64,000 nucleotides of DNA from Halanaerobium congolense. GTDB taxonomy: Bacteria; Bacillota; Halanaerobiia; Halanaerobiales; Halanaerobiaceae. Positions 18,095 to 27,166 of the stretch are shown piece by piece. Position numbers and translations under genes: made by a program. Below the pieces are notes generated by a model. It was not told the origin of the DNA. It ran no database searches and saw nothing but the letters and a program-made list of their open reading frames with translations. The stretch covers positions 59,888-123,887 of the forward strand of contig NZ_SOEF01000004.1 in assembly GCF_004366375.1 (NCBI RefSeq). Reading direction: 5' to 3'. Every line of letters starts with the position of its first letter. Position 1 is the stretch's first letter.

Positions 18095-18212
18095 AGTTGC
18101 ACAACTCCGAGTGTATTCAAGCTAAGACAAATAGTTATGCTGAGTACACCGACAGGGTTTAAGGGAAAACCTTTAGGCCTCCCGGAATGGAAAGGAGTGA
18201 TCGATTTGGATT
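18095..18212 (+). ncRNA. Moco/tungsten-cofactor riboswitch candidate (Moco RNA motif)
   Basis: Conserved blocks of the Moco RNA motif appear in order: AACTCCGAG (18103-18111), CACCGACAGGG (18147-18157), a hairpin AAGG-GAAA-ACCTT, GCCTCCCG (18177-18184) and GGAAAGGAGTGATCG (18189-18203). The helix GTGTA/TACAC links the first two. The tungstate importer lies directly downstream, as in the Tuco variants of this class. A strong terminator follows, so the switch probably works by premature termination. Recognition is from memory of the consensus, without a covariance-model search. Confidence 0.75.
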
Positions 18213-18235
18213 GCATTAACTTCAATCCGCCCTAA

Positions 18236-18270
18236 AACTTCCGGTTATGCTGCCGGAAGTTATTTTTTTG
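18236..18270 (+). terminator. Riboswitch expression-platform terminator
   Basis: AACTTCCGG at 18236-18244 pairs with CCGGAAGTT at 18253-18261, followed by a run of seven T. It stands between the riboswitch and tupA. Confidence 0.88.
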
Positions 18271-18357
18271 ACTGGATTTTTTTCAGCTGACTCGCTTTAA
18301 AATTTGATTTGAATTAGGAAAAAAATAAAGAGAAATCAAAAAATTAGGGGGATTACT

Positions 18358-19185
18358 ATGTCAAGTAAGAAAATCTTATTATCGTTACTTATTTTTATGC
18401 TGATTTTTACAACAGCAGCTGCTGCTCAGGAAGTTTTAACAATGGCCACCACAACCAGTACAGAGAATTCAGGTTTACTGGATAAATTGCTGCCTCCTTT
18501 TGAGGAAAAATTTGATGTCAGAGTAGATGTAGTAGCAGTAGGAACCGGGGCTGCTATTGAACTTGGGCGTAATGGAGATGCTGATATTATCTTTGTTCAT
18601 GCCAGAGAGGCAGAAGATCAATTTGTAGCCAATGGCTATGGAGTTAACAGAAGAGATGTAATGTATAATGATTTTGTTATTTTAGGACCACCATCTGATC
18701 CAGCGGGAATCAGAGATACAGAAACTGCAGTTGAAGCTTTTCAAAAAATTAAAGCTGAAAAAGCAGAATTTGTTTCCCGCGGTGATAATTCTGGAACCAA
18801 TAAAAAAGAATTATCAATCTGGGATAGTGCAGGTATAACTCCCGCTGGCAGCTGGTATTTAGAAAGCGGTCAGGGTATGGGTCCCAGTATTAATATGGCA
18901 GATGAGCGTCAGGCATATATTTTGGCTGATCGGGGAACATATTTAGCCTACAGTGGAGATATTGAGCTGGAAATAGTAAATAGTGGAGATCCTGAGCTTT
19001 TTAATCCTTATGGAATTATTCCGATCAACCCGGCCTATCATACCCATGTAAATTACCAGATGGCAATGGCCTTTACCGGATATGTAACTTCTCAGCAGGG
19101 TCAGAGTATAATTAATAATTATATGCGTTATGGTGAGCAGTTATTCTATCCATCTGCAATTGAAGCAGAAAATTTAGAAGAATAG
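18358..19185 (+). CDS. tupA: Tungstate ABC transporter substrate-binding protein TupA
   Basis: A 275-aa exported binding protein. A signal peptide ends near A-A-A-A-Q-E. The signature T-T-T-S-T-E-N-S-G-L-L-D at about residues 30-41 is the oxyanion-binding start of TupA/WtpA-like proteins, followed by V-A-V-G-T-G-A-A-I-E-L-G-R-N-G-D-A-D and later S-R-G-D-N-S-G-T. TupA binds tungstate with very high affinity for tungsten-dependent oxidoreductases. It is the first gene behind the riboswitch and a GGGGGA ribosome binding site. Confidence 0.92.
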   Translation: MSSKKILLSLLIFMLIFTTAAAAQEVLTMATTTSTENSGLLDKLLPPFEEKFDVRVDVVAVGTGAAIELGRNGDADIIFVHAREAEDQFVANGYGVNRRDVMYNDFVILGPPSDPAGIRDTETAVEAFQKIKAEKAEFVSRGDNSGTNKKELSIWDSAGITPAGSWYLESGQGMGPSINMADERQAYILADRGTYLAYSGDIELEIVNSGDPELFNPYGIIPINPAYHTHVNYQMAMAFTGYVTSQQGQSIINNYMRYGEQLFYPSAIEAENLEE

Positions 19186-19205
19186 ATTTAAAAAAACACA
19201 ATAAT

Positions 19206-19250
19206 AGCTGGCTGTAGTTTTAATTTCTGCGGCCGGCTAATCTAATTTTA
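19206..19250 (+). terminator. Hairpin between tupA and tupB (weak terminator or mRNA stabiliser)
   Basis: AGCTGGC at 19206-19212 pairs with GCCGGCT at 19232-19238, followed by only a broken T run. Such a hairpin would let more binding protein than permease be made. Confidence 0.5.
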
Positions 19251-19266
19251 TTTCAGGAGGTAAAAA

Positions 19267-19971
19267 GTGGACTATTATACTGATGCAATATTAAGAGCAC
19301 TGCAGTTAATAATAACTCTGGATCAAGAGGTTATACAGGTGGTTGCAACCTCACTTAAAATTTCTATTACCTCAACCTTTATTGCTTCAATAATTTCTAT
19401 GCCGCTGGCAGTTTTAATTGCCCGCAATAAGTTTAAAACAAAAAAGTTTATTAACATTATTTTAAATACAATGCTCAGTCTGCCGACAGTAGTGGTCGGA
19501 ATTTTTGTTTACTCATTAATATCCCGGAGAGGAGTGCTGGGAGAACTGGATCTTTTGTTTACACCAGCTGGAATTATAATGGGCCAGGTAATACTGATCA
19601 TACCATTAATAACTGCTCTAATAAGAAATATAATTTTTTCAATGGATGAAAAATTATACAAAACAGCAATTTCGATGGGAGCCAGCCGCAGTCAGAAGTT
19701 TAAACTTTTAATTTTAGAAGCCAGATATGGGATTATTGGAGCAGTAATTGCTGGCTTTGGCAGAGTTTTAGGAGAAATTGGAGTTTCAATGATGCTTGGT
19801 GGAAATATTAAAGGTGTAACCAGAACTATTACTACTGCTATGTCACTGGAAACAAATAAGGGTCGTTTTGCCTTTGCCCTAGCTTTAGGAATAATTCTTT
19901 TATCACTTTCATTTTTAATTAATTTTGTCACTTATTTTCTGCAGGAGGGAAAAAACTATGCTAGAAGATAA
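19267..19971 (+). CDS. tupB: Tungstate ABC transporter permease TupB
   Basis: A 234-aa permease with about five to six helices and the EAA loop (A-I-S-M-G-A-S-R-S-Q-K) of importers of the tungstate/molybdate type. It starts at GTG 19267 behind AGGAGG. It overlaps tupC by 14 nt. The neighbour TupA fixes the tungstate assignment. Confidence 0.9.
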   Translation: MDYYTDAILRALQLIITLDQEVIQVVATSLKISITSTFIASIISMPLAVLIARNKFKTKKFINIILNTMLSLPTVVVGIFVYSLISRRGVLGELDLLFTPAGIIMGQVILIIPLITALIRNIIFSMDEKLYKTAISMGASRSQKFKLLILEARYGIIGAVIAGFGRVLGEIGVSMMLGGNIKGVTRTITTAMSLETNKGRFAFALALGIILLSLSFLINFVTYFLQEGKNYARR

Positions 19972-20686
19972 AATTATTGAAGTTAAAAATATCAAAAAGA
20001 TCTGCAGAGGTAAAACCATTCTGGATATTGATCAATTTGCAGTTTTGAAAAATAAATTTAACTTTATTATTGGGGGGAATGGCAGCGGTAAAACCTCTCT
20101 TTTAAATATTTTAAGTCTGGTTGAACAGGATTTTCGGGGTGAAATTTATTATAAAGGTCGTAAAATTAATAAAGATGAACAAAATTTAGCTTTAAGGCGC
20201 AAATTTTCTGTAATCTGGCAGGACCCTTATCTGTACCGGGGTAATGTTTTCTATAATATTGCTCTGCCTTTAAAATTGAGAAATATTGAACAAAGCATAA
20301 TAGACAAAAAAGTAAGGGAAATGGCTGGCCGACTGGAGATCAGTAATTTGTTAGAGCAGTCTGCTTATACACTTTCTGGTGGAGAAAAACAAAAAACTTC
20401 TATTGCTAGAGCTCTAATCTCTGAGCCGGAAATTTTATTTGTTGATGAAGCAACTACAAATTTAGATGAAGAGAGTATTTATTTTTTCAATTCTCATTTT
20501 GCTGATTTGGTTACTGATGAGATGACAGTGGTGATGGTCAGCCATGACCGCAGGCAAATTAAAGAACTAGCTGATCAAATAACTTTACTGAAAGGTGGTA
20601 AAGTAAAAACAACTAAGACTATTAATGATTTTAATTTTGAATTATTTGGGGCAGGGATTGAAACTTTTATAGCAGAGTTAGTTTGA
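19958..20686 (+). CDS. tupC: Tungstate ABC transporter ATP-binding protein TupC
   Basis: A 242-aa ATPase energising TupB. Walker A is G-G-N-G-S-G-K-T-S, the Q-loop I-W-Q-D, the signature L-S-G-G-E-K-Q-K, Walker B I-L-F-V-D-E-A-T and the switch His in S-H-D. ATG 19958 has AGGAGGG at 19943-19949 inside the end of tupB. The open frame extends further upstream, but that part is tupB coding sequence in another frame. It ends convergent with rex, with only 11 bp between the stop codons. Confidence 0.9.
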   Translation: MLEDKIIEVKNIKKICRGKTILDIDQFAVLKNKFNFIIGGNGSGKTSLLNILSLVEQDFRGEIYYKGRKINKDEQNLALRRKFSVIWQDPYLYRGNVFYNIALPLKLRNIEQSIIDKKVREMAGRLEISNLLEQSAYTLSGGEKQKTSIARALISEPEILFVDEATTNLDEESIYFFNSHFADLVTDEMTVVMVSHDRRQIKELADQITLLKGGKVKTTKTINDFNFELFGAGIETFIAELV

Positions 20687-20697
20687 AACTAAAATTT

Positions 20698-21378
20698 CTA
20701 CTTTTGCTCGCAGTCAAAGTCCTCTTCGACTTCAGATTTATTGATTCGAGGCTGATTCATTTTTACTGATAATTTACAAAGCCCTTCATTAATTAATTGT
20801 TCTTCTACTAAAACATCAGCTGGTACTTTTATGGGAACTTCTGCAAAACTCCAGATAGCTTTAATTCCTGCAGCTACAAGGCGGTCGGCTGTTTTTTGAG
20901 CAGCTGCTTCAGGAACTGTTAAAATTGCAGCATCAACTTTGTTTTCAGATAGATAATTTTCTAAATCACTGATACTTTTAATTTCAAGATCATTGATTAC
21001 CAAACCAATTAATTTTGGGTTTTTGTCAAAGACAGCTGTTAGTTTATAGCCTCTTTCAATATACCCCTTATTATAGGCCAAAGCCTGACCTAAATGACCT
21101 GCACCAATCAAAATAATTTTCTTATTATAATTAAAACCCATAATGATACGTATCTGTTGAAAAAGGCAAAAAATATCATAGCCATAACTTTTACGACCAA
21201 ATGTGCCAAAATAGCTTAAATCTTTTCTAATTAATGAACTGCTAAATCCAGTTAATTTTGCTAGTTCTTCAGATGAGACATATGTTTTGTTGGATTCTTT
21301 TAATTTTTTTAAATGCTGATAATAAACAGGCAGCCTACTCATAATTATGTCCGGAATGCTGTATAAATCTTTGGTCAT
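20698..21378 (-). CDS. rex: Redox-sensing transcriptional repressor Rex
   Basis: A 226-aa NADH/NAD+-sensing repressor of fermentation and electron-transfer genes. A winged helix occupies about residues 1-75 (S-S-E-E-L-A-K-L-T-G-F-S-S-S-L-I-R-K-D-L-S-Y-F-G), then a Rossmann domain with G-A-G-H-L-G-Q-A-L and a C-terminal domain-swapped helix. ATG at 21378 is spaced properly from AGGGGG; the GTG at 21387 overlaps that site. The C-terminal tail is acidic. A Rex box lies in its own promoter region, so it is probably autoregulated. Confidence 0.95.
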   Translation of the reverse strand: MTKDLYSIPDIIMSRLPVYYQHLKKLKESNKTYVSSEELAKLTGFSSSLIRKDLSYFGTFGRKSYGYDIFCLFQQIRIIMGFNYNKKIILIGAGHLGQALAYNKGYIERGYKLTAVFDKNPKLIGLVINDLEIKSISDLENYLSENKVDAAILTVPEAAAQKTADRLVAAGIKAIWSFAEVPIKVPADVLVEEQLINEGLCKLSVKMNQPRINKSEVEEDFDCEQK

Positions 21379-21397
21379 TTTATACACCCCCTAAATA

Positions 21398-21415
21398 TTG
21401 TTAAAAAAATAACAT
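21398..21415 (-). promoter_or_regulatory. Rex operator upstream of rex
   Basis: TTGTTA, six A, TAACAT: this matches the clostridial Rex box TTGTTA-N6-TAACAA at 17 of 18 positions, counting the spacer as free. It lies just upstream of the rex ribosome binding site on the minus strand. The remaining stretch to the Lon-like gene (21416-21657) is AT-rich with no gene. Confidence 0.75.
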
Positions 21416-21657
21416 ATCCTAACATCATTTTATCTTAGTTGAAAAAAAATTTCAACTTTTTCCTAAAGGCTTTATTTAAAGTTAAAGTTTTAATTCAATA
21501 CTATAGGGATTTCCTTTTTTGAGATACCAAATTAAATCAAAACTAATTTTTAAAGCAGGATATATTTAATTTTTGACGAAATTATTATTAAAGGGTTTTA
21601 GTCAGAATTTTCATGTATTATAGAAGATATTAGATTAAATGCAGAGGAGTGTGTAAA

Positions 21658-24060
21658 ATGGATAAATATAAAATATCTAGATCAAAGTTGAACTACAATT
21701 TTAAGGCTGAACAATTAGATTTTGATACTACCGAAGAACTTTCTGCAATTGATGAAGAAATCATTGGTCAAAATAGAGCAGCAGACTCTCTTGATTTTGG
21801 GATGAGAGTTGATAAAAATGGTTATAATATTTTTATGGTAGGTGAGTCTGGAACAGGAAAATCAACTTATGCTGAAAATATGACAGAAGAAAAAGCAGCT
21901 GAGATGGAGCAGCCTAAAGATATACTTTATGTTTTTAATTTTTCTGAACCAGAAGAGCCTCGAGTTATGAGAGTTCCCGCCGGGATGGGAAATGATTTAA
22001 AAAATGATATGGATAAGATTATAGAGGAATTACAGGAAGAAATCCCACGTGCTTTCGAAGGTGAAGAATACGAAAAAGAAAGAAAAGAAATATTGAATGA
22101 ATATCAACCAAAATCGAATAAACTAATGCAGGAATTTGAATCCTCAGCTAAAGAAAGAGGATTTTTGCTTCAAAACACATCTCAAGGTTTGGTACCGGTT
22201 CCGATTGATGAAGATGGAGAGCCTATTTCTCGCGAAGATTTTCAAGAGATGGATGAAGATAAAAAAGAAGAAATTCGTAATGAAAGTCAAAAAATACAAA
22301 ATGAGATTTCACAGGTTATGCGGGAAATTCGCTCAATCAAAGAAAAAGCTCAAGATGAGCTATCAGCTTTAGAAAAAAAGATAGGTATTTCTATTGTCCA
22401 GCCAATAATTTGTCACTTAAAAAATCAATATGAAGACTGTGAAGAAATAGCGGATTATTTAGAGGAAGTTCAGGATGATATTGTAGATAATATTGATCGT
22501 TTCCGCAATGAAAATGACAACAACCAGCAAAATCCTTTTCTAGCAATGCAGCAGAATGATGATGGTAGTTTTTTTGTTCGCTATCAAATAAATATATTTG
22601 TCAATAACAGTAAAACAGATGGTGCACCTGTAATTTATGAAAAAAATCCTACTTACTATAATTTATTTGGTAAAATTGAAGGTAAAAGTCAATTTGGAAC
22701 AATAACTACCAATTTTACAATGATTAGAAGTGGTTCTCTACACAGAGCTAATGGGGGGTTCTTAATTGTTCATGCTAAAGATCTGCTGACAAATCCATTT
22801 TGTTGGGATACCTTAAAAAGAGCTTTAATTAACCAAGAAATAACTGTTGAAAATATAGGAGAACAATATAGAAGTGTGCCAATTATTACTTTAAAGCCTG
22901 AAGCAGTAGAACTCGATTTAAAAATTATCATGATTGGTTCTCCTTATATTTACTATTTACTTTATAATTATGATGATGAGTTTTCTGAGTTATTTAAAAT
23001 TAAAGCTGATTTTGATACTGAAATGACCCGAAACAAAGAAAATATTGCTAAATTTGCTGATTTCATTTCTTCGGTAATTAAGAGGGATCAGCTGAAAGAA
23101 TTTAGCTCGGGGGCAGTAGCGGCGATGATTGATTTTAGTTCCCGCTTAACAGGAGATCGGGAAAAATTATCAACTAAATTTAATGAAATTATTGAAATTT
23201 TATACGAGTCAGATGTTTGGGCAGACAGCTATGGGGAAGAAGTAGTAAGTGCCAGTTCTGTTAAAAAAGCGATTGATGAAAAAGAAATGCGCTCAAATCT
23301 ACTAGAAGAAAAAATACAGGAGCAGATAGATCGGGATCATTTACTGCTTGATGTTAGCGGTCAGGAAGTTGGTCAGATTAATGGACTTTCGGTTTATCAG
23401 GCAGGCAATTATAGTTTTGGTCGTCCAGCTCGCATTACAGCCCGCAGTTATTTAGGTAAAGAAGGTGTAATAAATATTGAACGCGAGGCTAAAATGAGCG
23501 GCAGGATTCACAGTAAAGGGGTTATGATCTTAACAGGCTATTTAGGTGGTAAATATGCCCAGAAAACTCCCTTAAGCTTAACAGCTTCTATTGCCTTTGA
23601 ACAGAGCTATGGTGGAGTTGATGGTGACAGCGCAACCTGTGCCGAAGTAGTGGCTCTTTTATCCTCACTTTCGGGAATGCCAATTAGACAGGATATAGCT
23701 ATAACCGGCTCTATGAATCAAAAAGGAGTTATCCAACCAATTGGCGGAGTTAATGAAAAAATTGAAGGATTTTTCAAAGTCTGTCAAGCAAAGGGTTTAA
23801 CAGGGGAACAGGGTGTTATTATTCCGCAGAGAAATCTAGATAATTTAATGCTGGAAGAAGAAGTTATTGCTGCAGTTGAAAATAAGGAATTTAATCTTTA
23901 CAGCATTGAAGAAATAGATCAAGCATTAGAAATTATGCTGGGTGAAGAAGCAGAAAAAGTCCACAGTGCAGTTCAAGAAAAACTGAAAGAATATGCCGAG
24001 TTTGACAGTGAAGATATTGCTGAAGATGATCAAGAAAAAAATGAGGATGAAAATGAATGA
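21658..24060 (+). CDS. Lon-like ATP-dependent protease (AAA+ plus Lon C-terminal proteolytic domain)
   Basis: An 800-aa Lon-like protease of the AAA_32/LonB-related group (COG1067). Walker A G-E-S-G-T-G-K-S-T lies at about residues 62-70. A long coiled-coil insertion spans roughly 115-245. The C-terminal Lon domain holds the catalytic dyad Ser658 (G-D-S-A) and Lys701 (N-E-K-I-E-G-F), 43 residues apart as in E. coli Lon. The tail is very acidic. No membrane segment is seen, unlike archaeal LonB. ATG 21658 is preferred to GTG 21649, which overlaps the ribosome binding site. It overlaps nagA by 4 nt (ATGA). Confidence 0.9.
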   Translation: MDKYKISRSKLNYNFKAEQLDFDTTEELSAIDEEIIGQNRAADSLDFGMRVDKNGYNIFMVGESGTGKSTYAENMTEEKAAEMEQPKDILYVFNFSEPEEPRVMRVPAGMGNDLKNDMDKIIEELQEEIPRAFEGEEYEKERKEILNEYQPKSNKLMQEFESSAKERGFLLQNTSQGLVPVPIDEDGEPISREDFQEMDEDKKEEIRNESQKIQNEISQVMREIRSIKEKAQDELSALEKKIGISIVQPIICHLKNQYEDCEEIADYLEEVQDDIVDNIDRFRNENDNNQQNPFLAMQQNDDGSFFVRYQINIFVNNSKTDGAPVIYEKNPTYYNLFGKIEGKSQFGTITTNFTMIRSGSLHRANGGFLIVHAKDLLTNPFCWDTLKRALINQEITVENIGEQYRSVPIITLKPEAVELDLKIIMIGSPYIYYLLYNYDDEFSELFKIKADFDTEMTRNKENIAKFADFISSVIKRDQLKEFSSGAVAAMIDFSSRLTGDREKLSTKFNEIIEILYESDVWADSYGEEVVSASSVKKAIDEKEMRSNLLEEKIQEQIDRDHLLLDVSGQEVGQINGLSVYQAGNYSFGRPARITARSYLGKEGVINIEREAKMSGRIHSKGVMILTGYLGGKYAQKTPLSLTASIAFEQSYGGVDGDSATCAEVVALLSSLSGMPIRQDIAITGSMNQKGVIQPIGGVNEKIEGFFKVCQAKGLTGEQGVIIPQRNLDNLMLEEEVIAAVENKEFNLYSIEEIDQALEIMLGEEAEKVHSAVQEKLKEYAEFDSEDIAEDDQEKNEDENE

Positions 24061-25196
24061 AGAGATTAATAACAAAAGCAAATATAATTTTAGAAGATAA
24101 AATTATTCGAAATGGTTCTCTGCTTTTTTCTGAGTCTGGAATTGAAAAAGTGGCTGCTTATAATTTAGAAGCTGGTCCAGATACAGAAATTATTGAGGCA
24201 GAGGGAGGTTATTTAAGCCCAGGAATGATTGATACCCACATTCATGGTGGTGGAGGTTTTGATACCATGGATGCTTCGCCTGAGGCGCTCACTGAAATCA
24301 GCCAGGTTCTGGCAGCACATGGTGTCACAGCTTTTCTGCCGACAACAATGACAATGGCTAGAAATCAAATCCATTCTGCTTTAGAAAATATTCGTCAGGC
24401 TAAAAAACAGGGATTAAGGGGAGCTCAAGTCTTAGGTACTCATGTTGAGGGACCTTTTATTAGTCCTGATTATATTGGAGCTCAAAATAGTAAAAATCTA
24501 ATTAAGCCTGATTTAGAACTGCTTCAGGATTATTATGATATTGTGGAAATTGTAACTATGGCACCGGAAATTGATGGTGCACTTGAATTAATAAAAGAAC
24601 TTAAAAAAAATAATATAACAGCTTCTGCCGGCCACTCTGCTGCAACATACGAAGAGTTTCAGGAGGCTTATCAAGCAGGAATGAATCACTTTACCCATTT
24701 ATATAATGCAATGACTGGTCTCCACCACCGTAAACCAGGTCTTGTTGGCGCAGCATTTGATTCTGACGCCACAGTTGAACTAATTGTTGACCTGATTCAC
24801 CATCATCAGGCAGTCGACCGTTTTACAATTCAAGCTAAGGGTATAGATAAAATTATTTTAGTTTCTGATAGCATGGAGGCAGCAGGTCTGGAAGATGGAG
24901 AATACGAGTTAGGAGGTCAGAAGGTAATTGTAGAAGCGGGTGCAGCGAGATTAGAATCGGGTGTGCTGGCCGGTAGTGTTTTAACTTTAGATCAGGCAGT
25001 TCGTAATTTAATGGAAATAACTGAGATATCGATTCCTGAAATATTTAAAATGGTGTCTTTAAATCCGGCCCAGAAATTAGGATTGGATCATAAGTTAGGA
25101 AAGATTAAAGCTGGTTATCAAGCTGATTTAGTAATTTTTGATAGTAATTTTAAAGTTCAAAAAATCTTTATTAAAGGGAAGAGATTTATGACTTAA
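24057..25196 (+). CDS. nagA: N-acetylglucosamine-6-phosphate deacetylase
   Basis: A 379-aa amidohydrolase that makes glucosamine-6-phosphate from GlcNAc-6-phosphate for cell wall recycling or chitin-sugar use. Metal-site motifs are D-T-H-I-H-G near residue 60, E-G-P-F at about 129-132, H-S-A-A, H-L-Y-N-A-M, and the catalytic Asp in V-S-D-S-M. It starts in the stop codon of the Lon-like protease gene. No nagB is adjacent. Confidence 0.93.
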   Translation: MKRLITKANIILEDKIIRNGSLLFSESGIEKVAAYNLEAGPDTEIIEAEGGYLSPGMIDTHIHGGGGFDTMDASPEALTEISQVLAAHGVTAFLPTTMTMARNQIHSALENIRQAKKQGLRGAQVLGTHVEGPFISPDYIGAQNSKNLIKPDLELLQDYYDIVEIVTMAPEIDGALELIKELKKNNITASAGHSAATYEEFQEAYQAGMNHFTHLYNAMTGLHHRKPGLVGAAFDSDATVELIVDLIHHHQAVDRFTIQAKGIDKIILVSDSMEAAGLEDGEYELGGQKVIVEAGAARLESGVLAGSVLTLDQAVRNLMEITEISIPEIFKMVSLNPAQKLGLDHKLGKIKAGYQADLVIFDSNFKVQKIFIKGKRFMT

Positions 25197-25273
25197 AACT
25201 AAGAATAAAAGAGATTAAAAGAGCTAAATTAATTTAAACAAAATTATTTAACAAAAATAGCGTTTTTAGTTTT

Positions 25274-25302
25274 TTGACCTTCTCTGACTTTAGGCTTATA
25301 AT
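25274..25302 (+). promoter_or_regulatory. Promoter of hsp20
   Basis: TTGACC at 25274-25279, 17-bp spacer, TATAAT at 25297-25302. No CIRCE inverted repeat was seen. Confidence 0.75.
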
Positions 25303-25357
25303 AATAGTAGAGAATAAAGGTAAAAAAATACTATTAATCAAATTCGGAGGTGGTTTT

Positions 25358-25798
25358 ATGTTTGATTTAGTACCATTTAGAAACCGCAGTCGGAGAGATG
25401 TTGCTGAAAGAGAAGAAGATCCATTTAACAGCTTGGTCTCTGGTTTCTTTGGTGATGTGATGGACTTTGCAGGACGCAGTTTTAGAGTTGATATTAAAGA
25501 AAGTGATGACGAATATACTATTGAAGCTGAAATGCCTGGTATGAAAAGGGAAGATATTAAGCTTGAGCTCAATGATGATTATCTAACTATTTCGGCTGAG
25601 CATCAGGAAGAAAAAGAAGAAAAGAAAGAAAATTATATTCGTCGTGAAAGAAGACAGGGTAAATATACCCGCAGTTTCTACCTGGAAAATGTAGATCAGG
25701 ATGAAATTAAGGCAGAATATGATGAAGGTATTTTAAAAGTTCATCTACCAAAATTAGAACAGACACCCGTCAAAAAACGTACAATCGATATCGAATAA
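25358..25798 (+). CDS. Small heat shock protein Hsp20 (alpha-crystallin family)
   Basis: A 146-aa holdase chaperone. The alpha-crystallin domain begins near residue 45 (F-R-V-D-I-K-E-S-D-D-E-Y) and contains A-E-M-P-G-M-K and the closing Y-D-E-G-I-L-K-V-H-L-P-K. ATG 25358 is set by GGAGGTGG at 25346-25353; the longer open frame runs back over the promoter. A terminator follows, so it is monocistronic. Confidence 0.95.
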   Translation: MFDLVPFRNRSRRDVAEREEDPFNSLVSGFFGDVMDFAGRSFRVDIKESDDEYTIEAEMPGMKREDIKLELNDDYLTISAEHQEEKEEKKENYIRRERRQGKYTRSFYLENVDQDEIKAEYDEGILKVHLPKLEQTPVKKRTIDIE

Positions 25799-25838
25799 AT
25801 CTTGAATAAATCTTAATAATATCTAGCTAGTATTTAAG

Positions 25839-25865
25839 CCCGGCCTTTTGGTCGGGTTTTTTATT
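25839..25865 (+). terminator. Terminator after hsp20
   Basis: CCCGGCC, TTTT loop, GGTCGGG, then six T. Confidence 0.9.
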
Positions 25866-25999
25866 AGCCAGGAAATTATACCTAATGGTTTGTTGTGGAT
25901 AATATTTATAGTTTCATAATTTCCGCTATCAACAAAATTTAACCTTACTGTATTATACAGATTGTCCGAAGGACATTTTGTTCAATTAAAAGCTGATAA

Positions 26000-26028
26000 T
26001 TGAAGAATTGTCAATTGTAGAGTATAAT
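26000..26028 (+). promoter_or_regulatory. Promoter of the racemase/exporter pair
   Basis: TTGAAG at 26000-26005, 17-bp spacer, TATAAT at 26023-26028. The spacer contains AATTGTCAATT, an imperfect inverted repeat that could bind a regulator. Confidence 0.55.
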
Positions 26029-26079
26029 ATAATTATAAATTATAAACATCTTAAATTAATTTTATGGGGAGGATTTTAA

Positions 26080-27150
26080 TTGAATTATCCACAGCTTGAT
26101 ATTTATGTAAATAAAATTGAAGAGAATGCAGCAAAATTAAAAGAAAAGCTAGAAGCAAAAAATATAAAATTAACAGCAGTTGTCAAAGGCTTAGCTGGTG
26201 ACACAAATGTATTTAAAGCTTATCAGCAGGCGGGAGTAGGGAGTATAGCCGACTCTCGAATTGAAAATATAATTAAGTTTAGAGAAGTTGGTTATCAGGG
26301 AGAAGCCTTAATGCTCAGAATTCCTATGGCTTCTGAGGTGGAAGAAATTGTCCGTTATACAGATGTCTCTTTAGTTACAGAACTTAAAATTGCTGAGCTG
26401 ATTTCAAAAGAGGCACAGCGGGTTGATAAAAAAATTGATTTAATAGTTATGGTTGACATTGGTGATAGAAGAGAGGGAATTTTGGCAGCTGATTTAGCAG
26501 ATCTGGCTCTAAAAATTGAAGAGATGCCAAATGTTATTATGAAAGGTATAGGTACCAATTTAGGTTGTTTTGCTGGAATTATTCCAGATGAAAATAATAC
26601 AAAAAAGTTAATAAATATAAAAAAAGAGCTTGAAACTAAACTAGGAAGAAGCCTAGAAATTTTATCTGCTGGTAATACTGCTGCTTTAAGACTTCTAGAA
26701 AACGACTACTTAGCAGCTGAAATAAGCAATTTAAGGGTGGGGGAGGCAGTTCTGCTTGGTACAGATATTATAAATGAATCTTTAATTGAAGGTTTTAATC
26801 ATTATAATTTTCATCTTAAGGCAGAAATAATTGAATTAAAAGAAAAACCTTCAAATCCTGAAGGAGAGATGGCTTTTGGAGGCCAGGGAAGAGGTCAAAT
26901 TATAGCCGATAAAGGTCTGCGTCAGCGGGCTATTTTAGCAGTTGGCAAACAGGATATAGATTATCATGGTCTTTATCCAGAACTAGAAGGTGTAGAAGTT
27001 TTAGGATGCAGCAGTGATCATTTAATAACTGATGTAACTGAGGCAGCTGGCAAACTAGAAGTGGGAGATATTTTAAATTTTAAAATTAATTATAGTGCAA
27101 TGTTAAGAGCAATGACTTCTCAATATGTTACTAAAAATTATATAGAATAA
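26080..27150 (+). CDS. PLP-dependent amino acid racemase, ornithine racemase-like
   Basis: A 356-aa alanine-racemase-fold (type III PLP) enzyme. The Schiff-base lysine is K36 in A-V-V-K-G. The stretch V-D-I-G-D-R-R-E-G-I and G-T-N-L-G-C-F are characteristic of the ornithine racemase (Orr) subgroup rather than of Alr. It starts at TTG 26080 behind GGGGAGG. The next gene, 16 bp on, is a LysO-type exporter, so the product may be a D- or L-basic amino acid that is exported. Substrate is inferred from subgroup only; lysine or another amino acid is possible. Confidence 0.8.
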   Translation: MNYPQLDIYVNKIEENAAKLKEKLEAKNIKLTAVVKGLAGDTNVFKAYQQAGVGSIADSRIENIIKFREVGYQGEALMLRIPMASEVEEIVRYTDVSLVTELKIAELISKEAQRVDKKIDLIVMVDIGDRREGILAADLADLALKIEEMPNVIMKGIGTNLGCFAGIIPDENNTKKLINIKKELETKLGRSLEILSAGNTAALRLLENDYLAAEISNLRVGEAVLLGTDIINESLIEGFNHYNFHLKAEIIELKEKPSNPEGEMAFGGQGRGQIIADKGLRQRAILAVGKQDIDYHGLYPELEGVEVLGCSSDHLITDVTEAAGKLEVGDILNFKINYSAMLRAMTSQYVTKNYIE

Positions 27151-27166
27151 TGGTGGAGGGGTAGAG

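Noticed and set aside
25980..26000. Terminator-like TGTCC-GAA-GGACA hairpin
   Set aside because: A five-bp stem with only a short T run, after a stronger hsp20 terminator at 25839; too weak to call.
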